In this document: one piece after another, positions 18,256 to 26,488 of the stretch
Position numbering within the stretch: the first letter of the stretch is position 1
How the letters are laid out: the number at the start of each line of letters is the position of its first letter
Source: Bacteroidia bacterium
GTDB lineage: Bacteria > Bacteroidota > Bacteroidia > CAIKAF01
Direction: 5' to 3'
DNA: 64,000 nucleotides
Assembly (NCBI GenBank): GCA_016742095.1
Contig: JACVCJ010000019.1
Span: forward strand, 1-64,000
Notes under the pieces: generated by a model
What the model saw: only the letters and a program-made list of their open reading frames with translations
Told to the model about the DNA's origin: nothing
Databases searched by the model: none
Program-made: the position numbers and the translations under genes

Positions 18256-19746
18256 ATGATGAAAATACTTACCACACTGGCGCTGGCCCTGCTGGCATTG
18301 TGCCTTCCCGGCAACATATCGGCCACACAGGACACCCTGCGCACAGACAGCGTGCCTGTGGCGGGCGGGCAACAGGCCGTAGCCGTTACCGATACCATAC
18401 AGGCCGTCGTGGTACCGCCTTTCCAGGTGGCCGGTGAAGGTATCAGCCTCATGAGCGTCAGCCGTGGTATGCTGGGTATCCTCATCTGTGTCATTATCCT
18501 GTTCCTGTTCAGTAACAACCGCGCCAGGATCAACTGGAAACTGGTTATTTCGGGCATTATTCTGCAGCTGTTCCTGGGCATACTGGTGCTGAAGGTGCCT
18601 TTTGTAAAGAACGTATTCGAATACCTGGCCAACGGTTTTGCCAAACTGATCGGTTTTGCCGATTCGGGCGTGGCTTTCCTCTTCGGCAGCTTTGCCTCCG
18701 GGCAGACCATCGTAGAGCAGCCCCTGGTGAACTTTGCCATAAAGATACTGCCTACCGTGATCTTCTTCAGCGCGCTCACCAGCGTACTCTTTTACTTCGG
18801 CATTCTGCAGAAAGTGGTGTACGCCCTGGCCTGGATACTGAAAAAAATTATGCGTCTCAGCGGTGCGGAAGCCCTGGCTGCATCCGGTAATATCTTCCTC
18901 GGACAGACCGAAGCGCCCCTGCTGGTGCGTCCCTATATTGAAAAAATGACCCGTTCAGAGATCATGTGTCTCATGACGGGCGGTATGGCCACCATTGCCG
19001 GTGGGGTACTGGCGGCCTATATCGGTTTCCTGGGCGGCGACGACAAGGCCCAGCAGACCTTTTATGCCATGCACCTGCTCACCGCTTCGGTAATGAGCGC
19101 CCCGGCCGCTATTGTGGCTGCCAAGATACTGGTGCCGGAAACAGAACCCTATATCGAAGACTTGCAGGTAAGCAAGGAGCGTATCGGTTCCAATTTCCTG
19201 GAAGCCATCAGTAACGGAACTACCGACGGACTGAAACTGGCCGTGAACGTAGGCGCCATGCTGCTGGTATTCACCGCGCTGGTTACCCTGGTGAACGCTT
19301 TGCTGGACGACGGACTGGGCAGCGTTACCGGTCTGAATGCCGAAATTACACAGATCACCAATGGCCGTTACAACGGTCTGAACCTGCAGTTTATACTGGG
19401 TTGTATCTGTTCTCCCATAGCCTGGTTACTGGGCGTACCCACCGAAGATATGATGGCCGTAGGCCAGCTGCTGGGCGAAAAAACGGCCATCAACGAGTTT
19501 TATGCCTATACGCAGATGGGTAAAATGAAGAATGCCGGCACTTTCACCTATGAAAAATCGCTGGTAATGAGTACCTATATCCTTTGCGGGTTCTCCAACT
19601 TTGCCTCCATCGGTATCCAGATCGGGGGTATCGGTTCCCTGGCGCCGTCTAAAAAAGCCCTGCTTTCCGAATTCGGTTTCCGTGCCATGCTGGGCGGTAC
19701 CATTGCCTGTCTGCTTACAGCTGCCATTGCCGGTATGTTCTACTAA
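18256..19746 (+). CDS. Concentrative nucleoside transporter (NupC/CNT family) with N-terminal signal-like extension
   Basis: Inner-membrane Na+- or H+-coupled nucleoside importer of 496 aa. CNT features are the gate motif GNIFLGQTEAPLLVRPYI, TGGMATIAGGVLAAYIGFLGG, SVMSAPAAIVAAKI and LGWLLGVP-like LGVPTEDMMAVGQLLG. Unusually it starts with a cleavable-looking signal (LTTLALALLALCLPGNISA) and about 40 polar residues before the first CNT helix. It sits 6 bp downstream of the DUF151 gene. The pairing of a nuclease with a nucleoside importer may be a salvage link, but this is only inference. Confidence 0.9.
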   Translation: MMKILTTLALALLALCLPGNISATQDTLRTDSVPVAGGQQAVAVTDTIQAVVVPPFQVAGEGISLMSVSRGMLGILICVIILFLFSNNRARINWKLVISGIILQLFLGILVLKVPFVKNVFEYLANGFAKLIGFADSGVAFLFGSFASGQTIVEQPLVNFAIKILPTVIFFSALTSVLFYFGILQKVVYALAWILKKIMRLSGAEALAASGNIFLGQTEAPLLVRPYIEKMTRSEIMCLMTGGMATIAGGVLAAYIGFLGGDDKAQQTFYAMHLLTASVMSAPAAIVAAKILVPETEPYIEDLQVSKERIGSNFLEAISNGTTDGLKLAVNVGAMLLVFTALVTLVNALLDDGLGSVTGLNAEITQITNGRYNGLNLQFILGCICSPIAWLLGVPTEDMMAVGQLLGEKTAINEFYAYTQMGKMKNAGTFTYEKSLVMSTYILCGFSNFASIGIQIGGIGSLAPSKKALLSEFGFRAMLGGTIACLLTAAIAGMFY

Positions 19747-19893
19747 GAACGGTTTTAGGAACTCTGCCGTCTGCCACGCAGCGCGCTGAGGTACGAAGCG
19801 CCGGAACAAGCCCGTAGGGACACGGCCTTTAAAAGAGGAACGGGCCTTGCCTGCGCCCGGAAAATGTGTATCTTTCCGTTTTACCCCTTTAGT

Positions 19894-20259
19894 ATGGCAT
19901 TACACAACAAACTGGGCCGGGCCGGTGAAGAGGCTGCCCTTGCGTTCCTGCAACAGGCCGGCTTACAGGTATTACACAGCAACTGGCGCACGCATCCCTG
20001 GGAAGTGGACATTGTGGCCCTCGACGGCAAAATACTGGTATTTGTGGAAGTAAAGACCCGGGCCGATCTGCGGCACGGACTGCCCGAAGAGGCTGTTACC
20101 CGGCGCAAGGAACAGCATCTGTACAGTTCGGCCGAGGCCTACCTGGAAAAATATGGTATGGAAAATGAGGTCCGTTTTGATATCATGGCCGTGCTGCCGA
20201 AAGACGGAGGCTGGCAGATACGGCATATTCCCGGCGCCTTTAGCGCATTTGGAGGTTAA
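19894..20259 (+). CDS. YraN/UPF0102 family endonuclease-like protein
   Basis: Protein of 121 aa with the restriction-endonuclease-like fold of YraN. Visible are NKLGRAGEEAALAFL, the core WEVDIVALDGKILVFVEVKTR (Asp and ExK catalytic-type residues) and RRKEQHLYSSAEAYL. ATG 19894 matches the family N-terminus. A TATCTTTC box at 19869-19876 may drive it. Function is uncertain; the fold implies DNA or RNA cleavage, possibly linked to Holliday-junction processing. Confidence 0.88.
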   Translation: MALHNKLGRAGEEAALAFLQQAGLQVLHSNWRTHPWEVDIVALDGKILVFVEVKTRADLRHGLPEEAVTRRKEQHLYSSAEAYLEKYGMENEVRFDIMAVLPKDGGWQIRHIPGAFSAFGG

Positions 20260-20263
20260 GCGC

Positions 20264-20271
20264 TAAATTTG
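20264..20271 (+). promoter_or_regulatory. -7 box TAAATTTG of the lipase gene
   Basis: Exact TAnnTTTG match starting 5 bp after the yraN stop codon and 14 nt before ATG 20286. The lipase therefore probably has its own promoter in spite of the short gap. Confidence 0.55.
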
Positions 20272-20285
20272 TAGCATTGTAGTAA

Positions 20286-21119
20286 ATGCAGGCTATGGAA
20301 AATTTCACATTCACATCGCGCGACGGGCTGCAGCTGGCGGCCTCCTTCCAGAAAACGGAATTTACCCCTTATGTGGTCGCTATTGTGCACGGTATGGGCG
20401 AACACAAGGGTCGTTATGCCCATGTGGCCGATTTTTTCCTGCACAGCGGTTACTCGGTGGCCCTGTTCGACCAGCGCGGACACGGGAATTCGGGCGGTAA
20501 ACGCGGGCACACGCCTTCGCTGGACGCCATGCTGAACGATGTGGACGATTTCCTGGCCGAAGTGCGCAAACGCATGCCGGGACAAAAAATAGTACTGTAC
20601 GGGCACAGTATGGGCGCCAATATCGTGCTCAATTATACGCTGCGCCGCAAGCCGGACATTGCCGCGGTGGTGGGTTCATCGCCTTACCTGCGCCTGGCCT
20701 TTGAACCGCCCGCATTCAAGCTGTTCCTGGCCAGAACGGTGGGAAAGCTGTTGCCCGAACTGCAACAGAAGACCGGGCTGGAGGTCACGGCCATATCGCG
20801 CGATGCACGCGTGGTAGAGGCGTATAAGAACGATCCCCTGGTGCACGAATTTATAACGTCTTCTTTCTTTAATTCGGTGCATTTTGCCGGTGTATACCCG
20901 ATCGAACATGCGGCTGAATTCCAGGTACCCTGCCTGCTGTTCCACGGTACCGAAGACCGCCTTACCAGTTACAAAGCCACGGTAGAATGTGCAGAGAACG
21001 CAAAGGGCAAGGTAGAACTGAAACTCTGGAACGGCCTGTACCACGAGTGCCACAACGAGCCCGAACAGCACGAGGTACTCAGTTATGTGAACAACTGGCT
21101 GAAGAATACGCTGAAGTAA
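20286..21119 (+). CDS. Monoacylglycerol lipase-like alpha/beta hydrolase
   Basis: Cytosolic hydrolase of 277 aa in the serine aminopeptidase S33/MAGL group. The nucleophile elbow is GHSMGANIVL, with Ser; the acid lies in LLFHGTEDRLTSY and the His in WNGLYHECHNEPE. The HG oxyanion block is AIVHGMGEHKGRYAHV. There is no signal peptide. It probably hydrolyses mono-acylglycerols or lysophospholipids; the substrate is not proven by sequence. ATG 20295 is an alternative start. Confidence 0.88.
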   Translation: MQAMENFTFTSRDGLQLAASFQKTEFTPYVVAIVHGMGEHKGRYAHVADFFLHSGYSVALFDQRGHGNSGGKRGHTPSLDAMLNDVDDFLAEVRKRMPGQKIVLYGHSMGANIVLNYTLRRKPDIAAVVGSSPYLRLAFEPPAFKLFLARTVGKLLPELQQKTGLEVTAISRDARVVEAYKNDPLVHEFITSSFFNSVHFAGVYPIEHAAEFQVPCLLFHGTEDRLTSYKATVECAENAKGKVELKLWNGLYHECHNEPEQHEVLSYVNNWLKNTLK

Positions 21120-21146
21120 GTTAGCTTTAAGCTATTAGCTCACAGC
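21120..21146. repeat. Short AGCT-type intergenic repeat
   Basis: The segment after the lipase stop holds TTAGCTTTAAGCTATTAGCT, a chain of AGCT tetranucleotides with TATTAG/TTTA spacers. The same motif style recurs at 27770-27985 and 32326-32338. It reaches into the last codons of the HicB-like gene on the other strand. Confidence 0.4.
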
Positions 21147-21520
21147 TCTGTGATGGCAGCTTCCAGTTCCTGGGGAACAATAGAAGAGGGCTCAAAACCT
21201 CTTAATACGCCGTCCTTATCTACGTATACTTTAGAATAATTCCTGGTCTGGAATTTTTCTGCCTTGAAGCCCAGCGAGATCAGGTATTTACTTCTCTCTT
21301 CCGGGTCTTCTTTTGCCAGGTCATGGCAGAATACGTCTATATTATGCCGGAAAGATTCTTCCGCCTCTTCGGGCGTATCACCGTAACCACTCACTAAGAT
21401 AGACGGGGCAATCACTATATAGTGATCTCCTTCTTTCCCGGAAGCAGTAAGAATGTTAACGGTAACGGACCGGGCTTTGATCCGGATGTGTTCTACGATG
21501 TTTTGGGGCTGTAATTCCAT
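21140..21520 (-). CDS. HicB-like antitoxin family protein, orphan
   Basis: Protein of 126 aa. The central block DHYIVIAPSILVSGYGDTPEEAEESFRHNI matches the partial RNase-H fold of HicB-like proteins. The C-terminal part (KAEKFQTRNYSKVYVDKDG) is not a recognisable DNA-binding ribbon-helix-helix. No HicA toxin (small double-stranded-RNA-binding-like protein with a GSH motif) was seen on either side. It is either a solitary HicB-like regulator or a remnant of a toxin-antitoxin pair. Confidence 0.7.
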   Translation of the reverse strand: MELQPQNIVEHIRIKARSVTVNILTASGKEGDHYIVIAPSILVSGYGDTPEEAEESFRHNIDVFCHDLAKEDPEERSKYLISLGFKAEKFQTRNYSKVYVDKDGVLRGFEPSSIVPQELEAAITEL

Positions 21521-21671
21521 GAAATAAGCTGTTGGTATGTTTATACAAATAAACGGATTTTTTCGGAAAGTTAGGCCCGGTATACTCTATCAGGCCTTAT
21601 TTCAAGAAATGAAAGAATGATTCTGTCCTGAGTGAAAAAATAATAACCGGTACTTCAGAATAAAACAAAAA

Positions 21672-21697
21672 ATCCGCCGGCGTAAACCATGCGGATC
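21672..21697 (-). terminator. Terminator of tRNA-Cys
   Basis: On the minus strand, ATCCGC (21696-21691) and GCGGAT (21677-21672) form a stem with a 13-nt loop, followed by a T run. It lies just downstream of the tRNA. Confidence 0.65.
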
Positions 21698-21703
21698 TTG
21701 TTG

Positions 21704-21774
21704 AGGTATCGAGCGGATTCGAACCGCTGTAGCAGGTTTTGCAGACCTGAGCCTAGCCCCTCGGCCACGATACC
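21704..21774 (-). tRNA. tRNA-Cys (GCA)
   Basis: A full cloverleaf is readable on the minus strand: acceptor stem GGTATCG/CGATACC (seven pairs), anticodon stem CAGGT/ACCTG with loop CTGCAAA (anticodon GCA), and T arm AGCGG-TTCGAAT-CCGCT. The discriminator is T (U73), as expected for tRNA-Cys. The next bases are CAA, so the CCA end is not encoded and must be added by a nucleotidyltransferase. Confidence 0.95.
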
Positions 21775-21825
21775 GTTTTGGGACTGCAAATATAATGGTG
21801 TTTCCACAAAAACCAAAAAAATACG

Positions 21826-22023
21826 CTAATTGCCCCTAAGATCGCGGTATGCATCCAGGCAACCCGGGCATAAACAGTCTATATATGTGCAGCGTAACTC
21901 CTTCAGGGCCTCCCGCGGAATGTACAATTTTTCGCACCAGCAGCCCGCTTCTACCGTACAGTAAAAGTCTTTACCGCATCGGGGACAGGTTTTCCGGTCC
22001 GTTCTTTTCTCTGTATTCTGCAT
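21826..22023 (-). CDS. Cysteine-rich CWC-type small protein
   Basis: Protein of 65 aa with TCPRCGKDFYC, AGCWCEKL and DCLCPGCLDAYRDL, the pattern of the Cys_rich_CWC family. The spaced Cys pairs suggest a zinc- or metal-binding knuckle; function is unknown. Its start overlaps the end of folB by 53 bp in another frame, so it is probably translated from the folB-gltX transcript. Confidence 0.78.
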   Translation of the reverse strand: MQNTEKRTDRKTCPRCGKDFYCTVEAGCWCEKLYIPREALKELRCTYIDCLCPGCLDAYRDLRGN

Positions 22024-22378
22024 ATGTACTTCCTAAAGTAACCGATACCGACCCGGCTTTACTGCCGAAAGGCGGGTCCATTTTTTCTACCCGCACTTCC
22101 AGGTCCAGTATCTCCGGGAACTGTATCCGTATGGAATGAACAATCTTTGCGGCCAAATGTTCCAGCAGGCGGCAGGGTGTTTGCATGATCTCCGATACCA
22201 GGCCGTGTATGCGCTGGTAGTCCACGGTATGTTCCAGCTCGTCGGAAAGGGCGGCCCGGGCCATATCGTAGGTGTAGCTTATGTGCACACGGAAGGTATT
22301 GCCCTTTTCGCGTTCAAAGGCGTGCCAGCCGTGAAAGGCAAAGAATTCAAGTGCATTCAGCTGAACCCGGCCCGTCAT
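21971..22378 (-). CDS. folB: Dihydroneopterin aldolase
   Basis: Folate pathway enzyme of 135 aa that converts dihydroneopterin to hydroxymethyl-dihydropterin. Family blocks are QLNALEFFAFHGWHAFEREKGN, DYQRIHGLVSEIMQTP and RLLEHLAAKI. ATG 22378 matches the family start and lies 4 bp after the gltX stop. The C-terminal 17 codons overlap the CWC gene. Confidence 0.9.
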   Translation of the reverse strand: MTGRVQLNALEFFAFHGWHAFEREKGNTFRVHISYTYDMARAALSDELEHTVDYQRIHGLVSEIMQTPCRLLEHLAAKIVHSIRIQFPEILDLEVRVEKMDPPFGSKAGSVSVTLGSTYAEYREKNGPENLSPMR

Positions 22379-22382
22379 GGTA

Positions 22383-23918
22383 TCAGATAAAAAGTGAATG
22401 GAAACGGTCCATACCTGCCCGTATGCGCTGTGCCGAAGCATCGGCGCCGATCAGGGCCACCATATCGAAAATACCCGGTCCGGTGCTCTCGCCGGTAAGC
22501 AGTATGCGGAATACGGGCATAATAGCCCCGAAACCGATCTTGTTCGCCTCCATCCATTCTTTGGCTTTAGCCTCCATTTCGGCGGCATTATGGCCATGCT
22601 GAAGGGTAATGACCAGCAGTTGCTCCAGCTGGGCGCGGGTATCGGGTTTTACCTTTTTCTGCAAAGCGGCTTCGTCGAAGCGGGTGGGTGTACTGAACAG
22701 GAATTTGCCATTGTCTACCAGGTCGGCAATGAACTCGGCACGTTCTTTCATCAGTCCGCATACGCCGGCCAGGAATTCCTTTTCCACCGTATAACCGGCA
22801 CGCAGGGCATACGGCATGGCGGCATCGGCCAGTTCTTCGTTGCTCATGCTGCGCAGGTACTGCTGGTTGAACCAGAGGGCTTTTTTATAGTCGAACTTGG
22901 CGCCGGACTTGCTTACGCGCTCCAGGCTGAACTGCTGGCAAAGCTCTTCCAGGCTGAATATCTCCTGGTTTTCTTCCGGGTGCCAGCCCAGCAGGGCCAG
23001 GAAATTGATCACCGCTTCCTTAAAATACCCTTTTTCGCGGTAGCCCGAAGATACTTCGCCGGAGAAAGGATCGGTCCATTCCAGCGGGAATACCGGGAAG
23101 CCCAGGCGGTCGCCGTCGCGTTTGCTCAGTTTTCCGTTGCCTTCGGGTTTCAGGATCAGGGGCAGGTGGGCAAAGGCCGGCATAACGGATTCCCAGCCCA
23201 GGGTGCGGTACAGCAACACGTGCAGGGGAGCCGAGGGCAGCCATTCCTCCCCGCGGATCACGTGTGTGATGCCCATGAGGTAATCGTCCACGATATTGGC
23301 CAGGTGATAGGTAGGCATACCGTCAGACTTGAACAGTACCTTATCGTCCATATTGGCGGTATTTACCACCACTACGCCGCGGATAATGTCCTCGAAGCGT
23401 ACTTCTTCGTTGCGCGGCACTTTGAAACGAACCACATAGGCTTCGCCTGCGGCGAGACGGCGCTGCACCTCTTCGGCCGGAAGGGTGAGCGAGTTCTTCA
23501 TGCTCATGCGGGTAATGAAATTATAGGCAGGCGAGGTATTACCGGCTTTGGTCATACGTTCGCGCATTTCTTCGAGTTCTTCGGGGGTATCGAAGGCATA
23601 GTAGGCATGCCCGGCGCTGATCAGCTGCTCGGCATACCGGCGGTACATGGGCTTGCGTTCGCTCTGGCGGTAGGGGGCATGTTCGCCTTCTTTGCCCGGG
23701 CCTTCATCGTAACCGATGCCCAGCCAGTTAAGCGCTTCGATAATGTACTCCTCGGCGCCCGGTACAAAACGGGTCTGGTCGGTATCTTCGATCCGAAGCA
23801 GAAAATCGCCTCCGTGTTTTTTAGCAAAGAGGTAATTGAACAGGGCCGTACGCACTCCGCCGATATGCAGCGGACCGGTAGGACTGGGGGCAAAACGTAC
23901 ACGGACTTTTCTTTCCAT
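22383..23918 (-). CDS. gltX: Glutamyl-tRNA synthetase
   Basis: Class I aminoacyl-tRNA synthetase of 511 aa. The N-terminal FAPSPTGPLHIGGVRTALF contains the HIGH-type motif and KLSKRDGD is the KMSKS-type loop. LRIEDTDQTR and VIRGEEWLPSAPLH are also typical. It charges tRNA-Glu; whether it also charges tRNA-Gln cannot be read here. It is the first gene of the gltX-folB-CWC operon and has an exact -7 box 24 nt upstream. Confidence 0.97.
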   Translation of the reverse strand: MERKVRVRFAPSPTGPLHIGGVRTALFNYLFAKKHGGDFLLRIEDTDQTRFVPGAEEYIIEALNWLGIGYDEGPGKEGEHAPYRQSERKPMYRRYAEQLISAGHAYYAFDTPEELEEMRERMTKAGNTSPAYNFITRMSMKNSLTLPAEEVQRRLAAGEAYVVRFKVPRNEEVRFEDIIRGVVVVNTANMDDKVLFKSDGMPTYHLANIVDDYLMGITHVIRGEEWLPSAPLHVLLYRTLGWESVMPAFAHLPLILKPEGNGKLSKRDGDRLGFPVFPLEWTDPFSGEVSSGYREKGYFKEAVINFLALLGWHPEENQEIFSLEELCQQFSLERVSKSGAKFDYKKALWFNQQYLRSMSNEELADAAMPYALRAGYTVEKEFLAGVCGLMKERAEFIADLVDNGKFLFSTPTRFDEAALQKKVKPDTRAQLEQLLVITLQHGHNAAEMEAKAKEWMEANKIGFGAIMPVFRILLTGESTGPGIFDMVALIGADASAQRIRAGMDRFHSLFI

Positions 23919-23942
23919 CTTGGTGTATTGAATTTAAGGGAG

Positions 23943-23950
23943 CAAAGGTA
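23943..23950 (-). promoter_or_regulatory. -7 box TACCTTTG of gltX
   Basis: Exact TAnnTTTG match on the minus strand, 24 nt upstream of the gltX ATG at 23918. It would drive gltX-folB-CWC. Confidence 0.6.
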
Positions 23951-23993
23951 ATAAATTCCCGCGCGTAAACCGCAGCCCGCACGCGTAAAAACA

Positions 23994-24023
23994 AAAAGGC
24001 CACCGCGCTTGCGATGGCCAAAA
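23994..24023 (-). terminator. Terminator of the YceI lipoprotein gene
   Basis: The hairpin GGCCACCGC/GCGATGGCC (23998-24006, 24011-24019) has a 4-nt loop and one mismatch. Reading on the minus strand it is followed by a T run (23997-23993). It lies 30 bp past the stop of the yceI-like gene. Confidence 0.7.
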
Positions 24024-24052
24024 ATTCAAAAAAGAAAAACGATCTGTGATTG

Positions 24053-24727
24053 TTATTTTTTCGGTGTAGCCTTCAGGTTCAGGTCGAACTCCACTTCGTT
24101 GTTGATCACACGGTCGCCCAGGATCTTCGGATCGAACTCCACAGAACCGTATTTTACGTTCCAGTCCTGGCGGTTGATATTGAATTTGGCAGCAGCCTCG
24201 AATTTGGTGCTGTCAATAACCACTTTCGACGGGATCGTGATATTTTTGGTGATGTCTTTAATGGTCAGGTTCCCCATTACGTCCACGCTGTCCGGGCTTT
24301 TACGCTTGGTTCCGGTGATCTCGAATTTAGCGGTGGGGTATTTGCTCACGTTAAAGAAGTGATCGGCAGCTTCGGGTTTGCCGGTACCTTTCAGGTGGGC
24401 TTCCAGGTCGGCCTTGCCGGTTTCGGGCGTAAGGTCGGTGCTCTGGATGGTTTCCATGTTGATGATGAAGTTACCGGCGGTAATTTCGTTGTTCTCTACG
24501 TTGATGGTACCTTCGCTCAGCTGTACGTTACCGTTGTGTCCGCCACCTACTTTTTTGGTCGCTTTCCAGTTCAGAACAGAACCGGCTGCGTCTACGGTAA
24601 AGGCTTTGCTTAATGAGGTTGCGGCAGCTACGTTCTGTGCTTCGCCCGCGTTATTGGCTTTATTTCCGCATGATGCAATACTGAATGCAACAGCTGCCAC
24701 GAATACCGGAATAGTTACTTTTTTCAT
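24053..24727 (-). CDS. YceI family lipoprotein
   Basis: Protein of 224 aa. ATG 24727 begins a lipoprotein signal (MKKVTIPVFVAAVAFSIASC) with the lipidated Cys at residue 20. The YceI lipocalin-like barrel follows (GSVLNWKATKKVGGGHNG, DLEAHLKGTGKPEAADHF, GNLTIKDITKNITIPSK). YceI proteins bind polyisoprenoid or similar lipids; here it would be attached to a membrane facing the periplasm. A cytosolic-looking paralogue is at 47050-47574. Confidence 0.88.
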   Translation of the reverse strand: MKKVTIPVFVAAVAFSIASCGNKANNAGEAQNVAAATSLSKAFTVDAAGSVLNWKATKKVGGGHNGNVQLSEGTINVENNEITAGNFIINMETIQSTDLTPETGKADLEAHLKGTGKPEAADHFFNVSKYPTAKFEITGTKRKSPDSVDVMGNLTIKDITKNITIPSKVVIDSTKFEAAAKFNINRQDWNVKYGSVEFDPKILGDRVINNEVEFDLNLKATPKK

Positions 24728-24891
24728 TTTCGTATTATAATTTCTGTGTTGCAAAGATTACAAAACAGAAGGCATACATTCTAACAGGTTCTGTATTTTT
24801 ACATGATAATCCGTAAAAAATTCACCATGTTGATTAAACCTGTCCCGACCGGGAATGTCCTATACATGAAACCGAACTAAAAAGGCTTTGC

Positions 24892-25407
24892 ATGCAGGAG
24901 AGAGATAAGGAAGCTTTGTTCGCCGGCTGGATGAGGGAATACACCCCGCAGGTATACGCCGTGGCGCGTAAGATGACGGGCAACCACCACGATGCCGATG
25001 ATATAGTGCAGAACGTGTTTGTGAAAGTGTGGCGGAATATGGACCGCTTCCGGAACGAAAGTAAACCCGGTACCTGGATATACCGCATCAGTATGAACGA
25101 AAGCCTGAACTACCTGAACCGGAAAAAACGCTTTTCCTGGCTGCGCTTTTCTGACTTCGGCAGTGAAAAACCCGGGGTGCCCGAAGTGGCCGACGAGCAG
25201 AAGACCGACTATTCGCAGCTGGAAGCGCACTTTGAAAAAGCCGTACAAAGCCTGCCCGAAAAACAGAAGGCCGTATTCGTACTGCGGTTCTACGAAGAAA
25301 AATCGTACGAGGAAATGGAAGAAATATTCGGCACCAGTGTAGGCGCGCTCAAAGCATCGTACCACCATGCCGTAAAGAAAATAGAAAAAATGATCGGCGG
25401 GGATTAA
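24892..25407 (+). CDS. ECF-type RNA polymerase sigma factor
   Basis: Sigma-70 family factor of 171 aa with only regions 2 and 4. Region 2 is DADDIVQNVFVKVWRNMDRF with WIYRISMNESLNYL; region 4 is LPEKQKAVFVLRFYEEKSYE and GTSVGALKASYHHAVKKIE. It leads a likely operon with a membrane protein that looks like its anti-sigma factor (48 bp on) and a Spy-like protein. No clear TAnnTTTG box is seen upstream, which would fit autoregulation, but this is unproven. Confidence 0.93.
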   Translation: MQERDKEALFAGWMREYTPQVYAVARKMTGNHHDADDIVQNVFVKVWRNMDRFRNESKPGTWIYRISMNESLNYLNRKKRFSWLRFSDFGSEKPGVPEVADEQKTDYSQLEAHFEKAVQSLPEKQKAVFVLRFYEEKSYEEMEEIFGTSVGALKASYHHAVKKIEKMIGGD

Positions 25408-25454
25408 ACCCGGCAACGAAACAAATGTCTTACTAATAACATACTCAACTTGCT

Positions 25455-25916
25455 ATGGACTTCGAAAATAAATACCGGCACCTGCGCAGCAACAAGGCCA
25501 ATATGCCCGAAGGCTACCTGGAAGAACTGCCGCAAAAGGTAAACCGTAAAAAAGAACTGAAAAAGGTATCGCTTACCCCGTATATCGTGGGTACAGGCAT
25601 CGCGGCCATGCTCATTATCGGGCTGTTCGTGGCGCTGCCCGGGAACGAAGATCCGGAAAAAGTGGCCCTTACCGATACCGTAAGCAGCGAAATGGCCGAC
25701 CAGTATGTACGTACCCTCATGGACGATGACAACCTGCTGGCCCAGAACACGGCCCCGGTTAAAAATACGGTGTCCGCCGACAGTCCCGGTACGGATATAC
25801 GCATACCCACGGTCGTACAGTCTGCCACAGCCCCGGCCGATGTATTTGCCGACAGCAGCTTCAGCGAGGACGAACTCTTTGAATACCTCCTGGAAGAAGG
25901 CTTTGAAGAAATTTAA
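25455..25916 (+). CDS. Putative anti-sigma factor (single-pass membrane protein)
   Basis: Protein of 153 aa. A charged cytoplasmic N-terminus (about 38 residues, including ENKYRHLRSNKANMPEGYLE) precedes one membrane helix (YIVGTGIAAMLIIGLFVAL) and an acidic periplasmic tail ending in SEDELFEYLLEEGFEEI. The topology and position directly after an ECF sigma gene are those of anti-sigma factors, although no zinc-binding HxxxCxxC motif is present. Function is inferred from context only. Confidence 0.6.
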   Translation: MDFENKYRHLRSNKANMPEGYLEELPQKVNRKKELKKVSLTPYIVGTGIAAMLIIGLFVALPGNEDPEKVALTDTVSSEMADQYVRTLMDDDNLLAQNTAPVKNTVSADSPGTDIRIPTVVQSATAPADVFADSSFSEDELFEYLLEEGFEEI

Positions 25917-25954
25917 TACATGCAACAAACGCTCCCCATATAAAACAAGATAGA

Positions 25955-26488
25955 ATGAAACAGAAAATCGTAATGATCGCAATGGTACTGATGTTACCAT
26001 TGGCCACTCTGATGGCACAGACACCCCAGGGCGAGGGCCCGGGCCGCGGAAAAGGTGAAAAATTCCGGGAAAAAGTGATCGAAATGCGTGTGAACTACGT
26101 AAAAGAGAACCTCGGGCTCAGCGACGCCCAGAGCGATAAGTTTATCCCGGTGTACAAGGAATATCTTCAGAAAGCGGCCGACCTCATCAAAGAATCCCGC
26201 GCTATTAAAAAAGAGCTGAAGGATAACTTTGAAATGAAGTCCGACCAGGAACTGGAAGTCCTGCTCCAGAAGCAGTACGACCAGGAACTGAAGCAGCTGA
26301 ACCTGAAAAAAGAGGCCCAGGATGCGTATAAAAAACTCATCCCGCTGAAAAAGGTAGCCAAACTGCAGTTGGTAGAAAAAGAATTTAACCGTACCATGCT
26401 CCGTAAAGCAGCCGAGCGTATGCGTAAACCCGGCGAGCCGCCTCATGCCCCGGCACCGCCGGCACCACCAGCCGGTGACGGAAAATAG
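25955..26488 (+). CDS. Spy/CpxP-like periplasmic helical protein
   Basis: Protein of 177 aa with a signal peptide (MIAMVLMLPLATLMAQ) followed by a highly charged all-helical body (VKENLGLSDAQSDKFIPVYK, ESRAIKKELKDNFEMKSDQE) and a Pro/Ala-rich tail. The pattern matches Spy/CpxP-like LTXXQ chaperones and Bacteroidota proteins that commonly accompany ECF sigma/anti-sigma pairs. It probably buffers envelope stress or senses misfolded proteins. It is third in the sigma operon, 38 bp after the anti-sigma gene. Confidence 0.7.
   Translation: MKQKIVMIAMVLMLPLATLMAQTPQGEGPGRGKGEKFREKVIEMRVNYVKENLGLSDAQSDKFIPVYKEYLQKAADLIKESRAIKKELKDNFEMKSDQELEVLLQKQYDQELKQLNLKKEAQDAYKKLIPLKKVAKLQLVEKEFNRTMLRKAAERMRKPGEPPHAPAPPAPPAGDGK

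Noticed and set aside
21140-21800. Integrated element at tRNA-Cys
   Set aside because: No integrase, no duplicated tRNA 3' end and no attachment repeat could be seen in the flanking sequence.
22398-23951. 517-codon plus-strand open frame
   Set aside because: Antisense to gltX and covering its full length; the composition is that of a reverse-complement shadow.
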